From contig JAJRSY010000040.1 in assembly GCA_024278565.1 (NCBI GenBank), forward strand, positions 1-11,928: DNA of 11,928 bases. The letters run 5' to 3'. Origin of the DNA: Bacteroidota bacterium (GTDB lineage: Bacteria > Bacteroidota > Bacteroidia > Flavobacteriales > Flavobacteriaceae). Shown here in pieces: positions 1 to 6,919 of this stretch. Under the pieces are notes generated by a model. It saw only the letters and a list, made by a program, of their open reading frames with translations. It made no database searches and was not told the DNA's origin. Numbering within the stretch: position 1 is the first letter of the stretch; each line of letters begins with the position of its first letter. A program made the translations under genes and the position numbers.

Positions 1-774
1 ACCGACCCCAGCAACAATGGCAGCATAGGGAAAAATAATCTTAAACGATTCAAAAGTCAACGGAATATTCGGAATGGATATCGGTGGAAACCCACCATTG
101 ATAGTTTGACCCTCTTTCATGGTATCGGCAACAGTAAGCGTATCAACCCCAAAACCTATAACAATGGCTGACACAACAACGATTGCGACCAAAGAAGAGG
201 GTATCGCCTTCGTCAATTTTGGCAAGCCCCAGATAATCAACATGGTCAAGAACGTTAACCCCAGCATGGTGTATAGGGGAGCATCTGTAAGCAGGTCTTT
301 TGTTCCTTTTTGATAGAAATTAGGGAACTGGGCCATAAAAATAATAATGGCCAGACCGTTTACAAAACCAAACATTACGGGGTGCGGCACCAACCGTATA
401 AATTTACCGAGGCGCAATAGACCCGCAATTATCTGTAAAACTCCAGCGATTATCACCGTTGCAAAAACATAGTTCAATATAGTCTCTGGTTCAATACCCG
501 GAATATTGCGTTTCAATTCGAGTATAAGTCCGATGAAGATTACCGCAACAGCACCCGTGGCCCCTGAAATCATACCTGGGCGCCCACCAAAAATAGAAGT
601 GATCAATGCCAACACAAAAGCGGCATACAGGCCCGTCAAAGGCGAGAACCCAGGAATCAAAGCAAATGCAATTGCCTCTGGAACAAGAGCCAGGGCAACG
701 GTCAAACCCGAAAGGATCTCTGTCTTATAATCAACTTTTTGCTTGAAATCAAAAAGGTTCAGGTACTTTTTCAC
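1..774 (-). CDS. SulP-family anion (sulfate-type) permease, N-terminal part
   Basis: This is the first 258 codons of an integral membrane transporter of the SulP/SLC26 family; the C-terminal half, where a STAS domain would lie, is beyond the left edge. The protein begins MKKYLNLFDF and then carries family landmarks: LTVALALVPEAIAFALIPG, SPLTGLYAAF, and the glycine-rich GGRPGMISGATGA at about residues 57-69. Several hydrophobic helices follow, including LVPHPVMFGFVNGLAI. I chose a GTG start at 774 because an in-frame TAA lies four codons upstream with no ATG between, and the resulting N-terminus matches the family. A good -7 box lies 18 nt upstream. The substrate (sulfate, bicarbonate or another anion) cannot be read from sequence. 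The gene shares orientation with the dead PhyH gene upstream but has its own promoter-like site. Confidence 0.9.
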   Translation of the reverse strand, partial: MKKYLNLFDFKQKVDYKTEILSGLTVALALVPEAIAFALIPGFSPLTGLYAAFVLALITSIFGGRPGMISGATGAVAVIFIGLILELKRNIPGIEPETILNYVFATVIIAGVLQIIAGLLRLGKFIRLVPHPVMFGFVNGLAIIIFMAQFPNFYQKGTKDLLTDAPLYTMLGLTFLTMLIIWGLPKLTKAIPSSLVAIVVVSAIVIGFGVDTLTVADTMKEGQTINGGFPPISIPNIPLTFESFKIIFPYAAIVAGVG

Positions 775-792
775 AAAATGGTTTTAAGGGCG

Positions 793-800
793 CAAATGTA
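793..800 (-). promoter_or_regulatory. Bacteroidetes-type -7 box for the SulP permease
   Basis: On the minus strand this reads TACATTTG, a perfect match to the Bacteroidetes primary sigma factor -7 consensus TAnnTTTG. It ends 18 nt before the GTG start, implying a very short leader. No convincing -33 TTTG is seen at the usual spacing; the nearest TTTG is 30 nt upstream, which is too far. Confidence 0.45.
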
Positions 801-862
801 GTGTTTATTACGTAAGGCACATTGAAAAAACAAATGCGACCAACATGCCCTTGGTTGTACGC

Positions 863-1833
863 TTACCAGTCTTGAGATCCCAACAATTTTTTACCCAACT
901 CTGATAATTTTGCAGTTTTATAATTGTCCCGTTCCCAATTTCTTGGGTCTCCGGGAAAAGTATATCCCTCTGGGGCGATTCTGTTCTTCCACGAATTGAT
1001 GCGCCATTGTTTTAGCTCTTTATTGTTCGCCTCGGCCGGCATCATAGAGATATATTGTGCGATACGCACTTTGTTTTTGATGTGTTGGGGCGAATACCAT
1101 GGGGCTCTGTACTATTGAAAATCAAAAGGTCACCTGCTTTCATCTTTACTTTTACAATTTTGTTTTCTAAGCCTGAAAATATCAGGCTGAAAGCGGTCAC
1201 GGTCTTTTGGCCGTGTCAGTTTCCAAGTGTCATAATTTCGATACAACCAGGGTATATACTGAAATCCGCCCATATTTTCATCGGTCTGGTCGGCCAAGGC
1301 CAAAACACCCTGTACATTTTGCGGTTTGCTCTCTGGGTCATAATCCCAATGAATAAAACCCTTCTTTTCGACCCCGGGCTTTAAGGGGAAGTTCAAGTTG
1401 GCACGATCAATAGTTGCCCACAATTTTTCAGTGCCCCATACATCTACAAAAGCCTTATAAATTTTTGGTATTTGACGGTTGTTCCATAGTAATTGGTGAT
1501 TATACACCTCAACCATGCCAGTACCGGTAAGTTCTTTCATTTGCATTTCGGCTCGTGGTGGGGCATACCATGTTTCACTATTGTCAGGGTCTTTTTCACA
1601 AACTGCCAGATGAAATCGGCAGTTTCTTTGGCTTGATCTTTTGAAATTGCGTTTTTAATAACAACGTAACCGTTATGCATCCAAAATTTCTAATCTTCCT
1701 CACTCAAGACTCTTAATGGTTTTCCGTTCGAACGGTCGTTCAATTTGATTTTGCTACTGGTCGCCGTAGATGGGTTTCCAGGAATATCTTTATGAGCCTT
1801 ATTGGCCATTTCGATTCGGTATTTGGAGTCCAT
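863..1833 (-). pseudogene. Phytanoyl-CoA dioxygenase (PhyH) family, degraded
   Basis: The reading can be reconstructed as one protein of about 323 residues, from MDSKYRIEMA at 1833 to LLGSQDW at the stop 863-865. It is broken four times. A TAG at 1690-1692 replaces a probable Trp (LSEED*KFWMHNGYVVI). A base seems lost in the T5 run at 1592-1596. One base seems gained near 1171-1176. A base seems lost in the T5 run at 1074-1078. Joined across these, the family features are clear: the Fe(II)-binding H-x-D in GFIHWDYD, the distal His in STEPHGIRPN, and a C-terminal block KVRIAQYISMMPAE. PhyH enzymes are 2-oxoglutarate/Fe(II) oxygenases; the substrate of this one is unknown. Three lesions are single-base indels, two of them in short homopolymers, so read or assembly error could explain part of the damage, but the nonsense codon is a substitution. 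Confidence 0.82.
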
Positions 1834-1929
1834 TTGCCTATTGTTTTAATCCTATTAAAATAGACATTTTTCTTGAAATGGAACAACAGTAAAAAAACCA
1901 TTGGATTGGTAGTAAATATATTTCAAAGC

Positions 1930-1958
1930 AAAAACGCCCCGAGTATAGACCCGAGGCG
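1930..1958 (-). terminator. Rho-independent terminator of the lipoprotein gene
   Basis: On the minus strand this is a 9-bp stem, CGCCTCGGG / CTCGGGGCG, with loop TCTATA, followed directly by TTTTT. It begins 30 bp after the lipoprotein stop. Two of the pairs are G-U in the minus-strand transcript but become C-A mismatches in the plus-strand transcript, so the hairpin is much stronger in the lipoprotein's direction. Confidence 0.75.
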
Positions 1959-1988
1959 ATTTCTAACTAAATAACCAACCAAAACTTT

Positions 1989-2903
1989 TTATATTTTTCG
2001 ACTTCGTTTTACCTTCATTATGGGGTTCGATGTCTTTTTTCTTTTCTTGCCGATCGAACTCTTGCCCGATTTTAAGTACTGTGTAAATTCCCTTCCCTTA
2101 AATTCATAAACTGTTTTACTGCTCGGGTGGTACAACTCTATAGTACTGTCATTAATAACGTAGAGTTCAAAGTAATCATTGCTCATAAAACCGTAAGCGA
2201 GTGTTAAAGTTTTAAGCATTTCATCGTTTTCTGTGTCATACACCTGATAATCACCCTCAAAATCCCATTGTAGGTTTTGAACTGAAGTTCCCAGTCCATC
2301 AATTGAGGATTTAAAGAAACCCGGGTTGAACTGTAGAAAATTCTCATCATCAAAATTATTTAGGGCACCTTGCTCACTGGTGAACACTTTTTCCCAAGCG
2401 GTATATTCCTGTAAAAAATAGTTGATGTTCTCGTAGAAAACCATATCGTAATCGAAATTACTTATTTGATATCCTCTTAAATAATAAGAAGTATCAGAAC
2501 GTGGATCATAAAGTTCAATGGTATTGTTGTTGACCGCAAAGACATCTAACAGCCATTTGCCGTCCAATACATGATCGATTTCGACAGCACCTTGGTGCAC
2601 ACCGTAATACCCGATATCGATCCCAAAACCATTTCCGGTTTTACCAATACCTACAATATTGTTGTTTGCAAATAACTTCCCATTTTCAAAAGAAATCGTA
2701 AAAGCACGTTGTAGAAATGGCACTTCGCCGTTTCCTTTTGTTTCATTGATATCTACATACCACAAATCATAAGACCTTAGAACCTGATCGGTATTGAATG
2801 TAGGTTCCTCAATAAACCCATCTTCTATGATAACTTCTGAGTAACAAGAAGTCAAGAGGGTGCCTATCAATAAATATCCGAAAAGTAGTTTTATGTTTTT
2901 CAT
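1989..2903 (-). CDS. Secreted or surface lipoprotein with duplicated beta-rich segment
   Basis: A 304-residue protein with a lipoprotein signal peptide: MKNIKLLFGYLLIGT then lipobox L17-T-S-C20. I placed the start at 2903 because this puts the signal at the N-terminus; the open frame extends 12 codons further up. The mature part has no enzymatic motif that I recognise. Two segments are clearly related: residues 117-146 (NNNTIELYDPRSDTSYYLRG core) and 243-272 (NDSTIELYHPSSKTVYEFKG core), so the protein probably contains two copies of a small beta-sheet domain, perhaps lipocalin-like. The last 26 residues hold about 12 Lys/Arg (GKKRKK, KVKRSRK). From memory, flavobacterial relatives have been labelled 'nicotinic acid mononucleotide adenylyltransferase'; I see no nucleotidyltransferase motif to support that name. 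It is divergent from gpsA and ends in its own terminator, so it is probably monocistronic. Confidence 0.85.
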   Translation of the reverse strand: MKNIKLLFGYLLIGTLLTSCYSEVIIEDGFIEEPTFNTDQVLRSYDLWYVDINETKGNGEVPFLQRAFTISFENGKLFANNNIVGIGKTGNGFGIDIGYYGVHQGAVEIDHVLDGKWLLDVFAVNNNTIELYDPRSDTSYYLRGYQISNFDYDMVFYENINYFLQEYTAWEKVFTSEQGALNNFDDENFLQFNPGFFKSSIDGLGTSVQNLQWDFEGDYQVYDTENDEMLKTLTLAYGFMSNDYFELYVINDSTIELYHPSSKTVYEFKGREFTQYLKSGKSSIGKKRKKTSNPIMKVKRSRKI

Positions 2904-3021
2904 GGTCTCACGTATTAAATTATACTTGATATAAGACAAGCATCGTGCCGTTTTTGCAATATGTTCATATTGAGTAGGTTACAACAGTAAATAATGCACA
3001 TTACAATGCCTATTTTTTATT

Positions 3022-3029
3022 TACTTTTG
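3022..3029 (+). promoter_or_regulatory. Bacteroidetes-type -7 box for gpsA
   Basis: The sequence TACTTTTG matches TAnnTTTG exactly and ends 17 nt before the gpsA ATG, nearly the same spacing as the box upstream of the SulP gene in this window. No clear -33 TTTG is present at about 19-21 nt upstream. The region 2904-3046 separates two divergent genes; no equally good box was found for the lipoprotein. Confidence 0.45.
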
Positions 3030-3046
3030 AAGCGATAAATCATCTG

Positions 3047-4048
3047 ATGGAAAAAGACACGAGGTTCACGGTACTTGGGGGTGGAAGTTGGGCAACTGCT
3101 ATCGTAAAAATGCTCACGGAAAACCAAGACAAGGTAGGGTGGTATATGCGCAGCACAGATGCGGTGGAATATATCAAGACCCAAAAACACAATCCCAATT
3201 ATTTGACCTCTGTAGCGTTCAACACCGAACAATTGGTTCTTACAGATGATATAAATGTTGCGATCTCAAATGCCGATATTCTGATATTTGCCATTCCATC
3301 GGCATTTTTAGAAAGTGAGCTTCAAAAAATCAAGGTCTCGTTTAAAGATAAAACCGTTTTTTCTGCCATCAAGGGAATCGTACCCGAAACAGGATTGATC
3401 GTTGGTACACATTTTCATGAAAAATACAACGTACCGTATGGGAATATAGGTGTTATTACGGGCCCTTGCCACGCTGAAGAGGTGGCATTGGAACGATTGT
3501 CTTATTTGACCATTGCCTGCGCCGATTCCACAAAAGCAAAACAGGTTGCCGAAAACCTGGGCAGCAATTACATCAAGACCAAAATATCCGATGATATTAT
3601 AGGAACGGAGTATGCCGCCATGCTCAAAAACATTTACGCCCTTGCGGCGGGCATTTTCCACGGTCTGGGGTATGGCGACAACTTTCAAAGTGTACTTATG
3701 AGCAATGCCATTCGAGAAATGAAAAGGTACATCAAACGGGTTCACAAAATGAAAAGGAACATCAACAACTCTGCTTATTTGGGCGATCTCTTAGTGACTG
3801 GTTATTCTACCTTTAGCCGAAACCGAATGTTCGGCAATATGATTGGTAAAGGGTACACCGTAAAAAGTGCCCAGATGGAAATGAAGATGGTCGCCGAAGG
3901 GTACTATGCGGCCAAAAGTGCTTTCGAACAAAAATCAAACTTCTCTAAAAAGGTCAACACCCCTATTATTGATGCAGTATACGATGTATTGTACAATGGT
4001 AAAAATGTAAAACGGGTCTTTAAGGCCTTGACCGATAAGTTGGATTAA
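3047..4048 (+). CDS. gpsA: NAD(P)-dependent glycerol-3-phosphate dehydrogenase
   Basis: A 333-residue cytosolic enzyme, the normal length for GpsA, which reduces dihydroxyacetone phosphate to sn-glycerol-3-phosphate for phospholipid synthesis. The N-terminal Rossmann glycine motif is GGGSWAT at residues 11-17. IFAIPSAFL (80-88) and SAIKG with Lys109 follow, then GVITGPCHAEEVA (135-147). The catalytic Lys194 lies in AAMLKNIYALAAG, and the substrate-site region GDLLVTGYSTFSRNRMFG (246-263) corresponds to the canonical GDL...SRNR..G block. The ATG at 3047 is preceded by a good -7 box and gives a complete N-terminus. It is the only complete plus-strand gene here, divergent from the lipoprotein and convergent with the YeeE pair. 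It serves the opposite direction of glycerol-3-phosphate metabolism to glpD further right. Confidence 0.96.
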   Translation: MEKDTRFTVLGGGSWATAIVKMLTENQDKVGWYMRSTDAVEYIKTQKHNPNYLTSVAFNTEQLVLTDDINVAISNADILIFAIPSAFLESELQKIKVSFKDKTVFSAIKGIVPETGLIVGTHFHEKYNVPYGNIGVITGPCHAEEVALERLSYLTIACADSTKAKQVAENLGSNYIKTKISDDIIGTEYAAMLKNIYALAAGIFHGLGYGDNFQSVLMSNAIREMKRYIKRVHKMKRNINNSAYLGDLLVTGYSTFSRNRMFGNMIGKGYTVKSAQMEMKMVAEGYYAAKSAFEQKSNFSKKVNTPIIDAVYDVLYNGKNVKRVFKALTDKLD

Positions 4049-4131
4049 AACCACTTTGTTCAATAGAAAGCTTTACGAATGTCTTGTCACTTTTAGGCCA
4101 AATTAGGGAAAACCAATTAGAAGTGTACAAC

Positions 4132-4146
4132 AACCCTTTGAGGGTT
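4132..4146. terminator. Small hairpin between convergent genes, possible weak terminator
   Basis: AACCCT-TTG-AGGGTT forms a perfect 6-bp stem with a 3-nt loop. It lies in the 99-bp gap between gpsA and the YeeE-type gene, next to the latter's stop codon. No T-run follows in either direction, so a terminator role for one or both genes is only a guess. Confidence 0.3.
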
Positions 4147-4147
4147 A

Positions 4148-4561
4148 TCAATGAGGCAATTTGCCTTTGACCGCATAGTAAAAAAACGACCCCAACAAAC
4201 CACCGAAAATAGCGATTGCAATGGCCACAGAACCTCTACCAAGCAAAATAAACATAGGTCCTGGGCAAGCCCCTATCAATGCCCACCCTAGCCCGAATAG
4301 AATACCCCCGAACATGTTTTTCGAAAACCCCTTTTTTTTGGGCTCTATATATATTTTTTTTCCGATGCTAGACTTTATAGATCCCTTATTCACAAAATAA
4401 AGAACAATAGCACCCAATACAACAGCAGATCCAATAATACCATACATGTGGAAAGACTGGAACTTGAACATTTCATAAATACGATACCATGAGATAACCT
4501 CGGCCTTGCTAAGAATTATACCGAATAGAACCCCTATGATTAAAAATTTTATATATTTCAT
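4148..4561 (-). CDS. YeeE/YedE-type transporter, second half (DUF6691-like)
   Basis: A 137-residue membrane protein with about four hydrophobic helices. The key segment is FGGILFGLGWALIGACPGP (residues 84-102) with Cys99, the same pattern as one half of YeeE/YedE thiosulfate-type transporters, where conserved cysteines on the pore axis pass the substrate along. It starts 11 bp after the stop of the companion half and reads the same way, so the two are almost certainly co-transcribed and probably form one channel. The gene contains two A8 runs in its coding strand (at 4332-4339 and 4354-4361), encoding Lys clusters. Sulfur-compound uptake is inferred from the family; the actual substrate is not shown by the sequence. 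Confidence 0.85.
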   Translation of the reverse strand: MKYIKFLIIGVLFGIILSKAEVISWYRIYEMFKFQSFHMYGIIGSAVVLGAIVLYFVNKGSIKSSIGKKIYIEPKKKGFSKNMFGGILFGLGWALIGACPGPMFILLGRGSVAIAIAIFGGLLGSFFYYAVKGKLPH

Positions 4562-4572
4562 TACTTATACAA

Positions 4573-5130
4573 TCAAAAAATGAATGGAAAAAGTAGCCAA
4601 GTCATGGTTAATCCTCCGATAAAAAAACCTATGACTGCTATTAAAGAAGGTAATTCAAAATTGCTCAATCCCATAATTGCATGACCGCTGGTACAACCAC
4701 CTGCATAGCGCGATCCGAAACCTACTAATAAGCCCCCGAAGATTAAGATTAAAAATCCTTTCAAAGACCACATGGTATCGGTTCCGAATATTTCAGTCGG
4801 CAGGTACTGCGAACCAATATTTGAAAATCCTAACGCCGATAGGTCTTTGACCGTTTCAGGGCTGATGGCAATAGTAGGGTCAGGGGTCAGCCATTGCACA
4901 CTGATAAATCCACCAACCACGGTGCCCAAGAGAAATAAAAGGCTCCAGGCTTTCTTTCGCCAATCGAAATTAAAAAAATCGACAAACCTCCCAGCCCCAC
5001 CCATAGCGCATAAAGTGTCAAAATTAGATGATACCCCAAATCTTTTTCCAAAATAAAGGAGTAAAAACATCACTAGCACAATCAAAGGCCCTGCTACATA
5101 CCAAGGCCAAGGGTTTAGAATCATGTTCAT
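4573..5130 (-). CDS. YeeE/YedE-type sulfur-compound transporter, first half
   Basis: A 185-residue membrane protein with about five hydrophobic segments. The diagnostic motif is YAGGCTSGHAIMGLS (142-156) with Cys146; an earlier Cys41 sits in FDTLCAMGGAGRF. In the YeeE family, which imports thiosulfate and related compounds, such cysteines line the pore. In many Bacteroidota the function is split over two short genes, as here, rather than one long one. The start at 5130 (MNMILNPWPW) could equally be the second Met two codons in. It lies 108 bp after the glpD stop. No sulfurtransferase, rhodanese or persulfide dioxygenase gene accompanies the pair within this window. Confidence 0.87.
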   Translation of the reverse strand: MNMILNPWPWYVAGPLIVLVMFLLLYFGKRFGVSSNFDTLCAMGGAGRFVDFFNFDWRKKAWSLLFLLGTVVGGFISVQWLTPDPTIAISPETVKDLSALGFSNIGSQYLPTEIFGTDTMWSLKGFLILIFGGLLVGFGSRYAGGCTSGHAIMGLSNFELPSLIAVIGFFIGGLTMTWLLFPFIF

Positions 5131-5144
5131 GGTTTTATTTGATT

Positions 5145-5156
5145 TTAGCTAGCTAA
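5145..5156. promoter_or_regulatory. 12-bp perfect palindrome upstream of the YeeE pair
   Basis: TTAGCTAGCTAA is a perfect palindrome ending 14 bp before the transporter start at 5130, in the gap after glpD. Its place fits an operator for a dimeric repressor or activator, but no regulator gene is nearby and a short AT-rich palindrome can occur by chance. The gap 5131-5238 holds no convincing terminator for glpD. Confidence 0.25.
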
Positions 5157-5238
5157 TATACTCACTAATTATTATGAAGCAAGTCTTTTAATCACACAGT
5201 AATGTTAAACTAAAATAAGCTTGTTGACGGTTTATGCA

Positions 5239-6903
5239 TTAAGCTCTATCCAGCGAAAAGTTAGAATGCCCGTCGATTTCTCGCTCCAGTTCTTCTTTCC
5301 AAGCAAGAATCTGGGTGTCATCGGTTTTGTATATGCGCTTGAACTCATCTAAAATAGGTGACATCAAATTTCGCATGCCATCAATGTCAAAATACAATCT
5401 TCCGGTTCTTCGGATAAAAAAATCCATTGGGTTTTGCACCATTTCGTACTCGATTCCGAAGCGAAGTTCGGCAATGGCCATTCTAACGTTCTTGTCTTTA
5501 TTATTGACCGTAGCGTAAGTTTCAATAATGGTCTCGGTCTGTTTTCCGTAGTTGGCGACCAAGAACCGTGCATCATGTTCTGTAAACCCGTCAGGTCTTA
5601 TTCGGTCATAGATCTCAGCGATGTATTTTTTAACGTGTTTGTATTTTTTAAAGGCATTGCCACATAACGGAATTTTTTCTGTGGTACATTCTTTTACCTC
5701 CCTGCCTTGATCTTCTTCCATTTTTTTTGCAATGCGGTTTACTGCACGTTCGGCCATTTTACGGTAGCCTGTCAATTTTCCACCGGCAATACTGATGAGC
5801 CCGGTACCAGAAGTGAAAATCTCATCTTTTCGAGAAAGTTCTGAGGCCGATTTACCCTCTTCGTGCACCAAGGGCCTTAACCCTGCCCAAGAAGATATAA
5901 TATCTTCCATTTCCAAATCAATGCTGGGAAACATATTGTTGACCGCTGAAATCAGGTAAATGGCATCGGCCAAATTAACACATACTTTATCTTTATCATT
6001 ATCATAGTTGGTATCAGTAGTGCCAACATAGGTCACCTTTCCCCTAGGAATGGCGAACATCATGCGCCCATCGGGAATGTCAAAATAAACAGATTGCCTT
6101 ACGGGCAGTTTTTCATACGGAAACACCAAATGTACGCCTTTGGTCAGGTGCAGCCGTTTTCCTTTTTTAGAATTATCGGTGCTTCTCAGTTCATCGACCC
6201 AAGGTCCTGCTGCATTGATTACATATTTTGACTTTATTGCAAATTCTTTTCCAGAAACCACATCCTTTACATTTATACCGGCTATTTGTTCGTTTTCATA
6301 AATGAATTTCACCACCTCGGCATAGTTCAAGGCTTTGGTACCGTATTGCAAACTGGTTTTTATGTTTTCAATGGTCAAGCGGGCATCATCGGTGCGGTAC
6401 TCTGCATAGTACCCGGCTCCTTTTAAAATTTTATTGGGAAGTAAAGGTTCCAATTTTAAAGCCTCTTTTTTTTCTAACATTATGCGTTTGTCCCCACCAC
6501 TCACCTGTGCCAAAATATCATATACCTTAAGGCCTATTGAGGTCAACCATTTTCCATAAGATCCGTTTTCGATCAAAGGCAGCAACATTTTCTCGGGAAG
6601 CACCAAATGTGGAGCCAACTTGTGCACAATGGCACGTTCAGAACCTACTTCTTTAACCAACCAAAAATCGAACTGTTTTAAATAACGCAGCCCACCATGT
6701 ATCAATTTGGTGGATTTACTGCTCGTACCCGAGGCAAAATCACCTTTTTCGATCAAAGCAACTTTCAATCCCCTGGAAGCTGCATCCAAAGCAATGCCCC
6801 CCCCGGTAATACCACCACCTATGATTACAAGATCAAAAGTCTCTTTTGATAATTTTTCAATTGTCTTGGACCTGTCAAGATTTGAGAATCTTATATTTTT
6901 CAT
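5239..6903 (-). CDS. glpD: FAD-dependent glycerol-3-phosphate dehydrogenase
   Basis: A 554-residue peripheral membrane flavoenzyme that oxidises glycerol-3-phosphate to dihydroxyacetone phosphate and passes electrons to the quinone pool. The FAD-binding dinucleotide motif is DLVIIGGGITGGGIALDAAS (24-43), followed by IEKGDFASGTSSKSTKLIHG (51-70) and GGLRYLKQ, all typical of GlpD/GlpA. A second FAD contact, AAGPWVDEL, the segment GTTDTNYDND, and SIAGGKLTGYRKMAE lie further on, then an alpha-helical C-terminal domain. The length is normal. The ORF starts 16 bp after the original stop of the disrupted exporter gene, so it is the last gene of a glpK-exporter-glpD unit. I found no promoter box directly before it, so its expression may depend on read-through across the inserted palindromic element. 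Confidence 0.96.
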   Translation of the reverse strand: MKNIRFSNLDRSKTIEKLSKETFDLVIIGGGITGGGIALDAASRGLKVALIEKGDFASGTSSKSTKLIHGGLRYLKQFDFWLVKEVGSERAIVHKLAPHLVLPEKMLLPLIENGSYGKWLTSIGLKVYDILAQVSGGDKRIMLEKKEALKLEPLLPNKILKGAGYYAEYRTDDARLTIENIKTSLQYGTKALNYAEVVKFIYENEQIAGINVKDVVSGKEFAIKSKYVINAAGPWVDELRSTDNSKKGKRLHLTKGVHLVFPYEKLPVRQSVYFDIPDGRMMFAIPRGKVTYVGTTDTNYDNDKDKVCVNLADAIYLISAVNNMFPSIDLEMEDIISSWAGLRPLVHEEGKSASELSRKDEIFTSGTGLISIAGGKLTGYRKMAERAVNRIAKKMEEDQGREVKECTTEKIPLCGNAFKKYKHVKKYIAEIYDRIRPDGFTEHDARFLVANYGKQTETIIETYATVNNKDKNVRMAIAELRFGIEYEMVQNPMDFFIRRTGRLYFDIDGMRNLMSPILDEFKRIYKTDDTQILAWKEELEREIDGHSNFSLDRA

Positions 6904-6919
6904 ATCACCACTACTCTAT

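Noticed and set aside
1055..1384. 109-codon plus-strand open frame over the PhyH pseudogene
   Set aside because: It lies antisense to clear PhyH coding segments, has no family resemblance and no promoter-like site; it is a by-product of the opposite-strand coding sequence.
2904..3046. Promoter box for the lipoprotein in the divergent gap
   Set aside because: The best minus-strand candidate (TAATTTAA) departs from TAnnTTTG at two conserved positions and has no -33 partner.
4332..4361. Two A8 runs in the YeeE-type gene as a possible phase-variation switch
   Set aside because: A8 runs also occur in glpD and pbpC in this window, encode ordinary Lys-rich stretches, and are expected in AT-rich coding DNA; nothing suggests switching.
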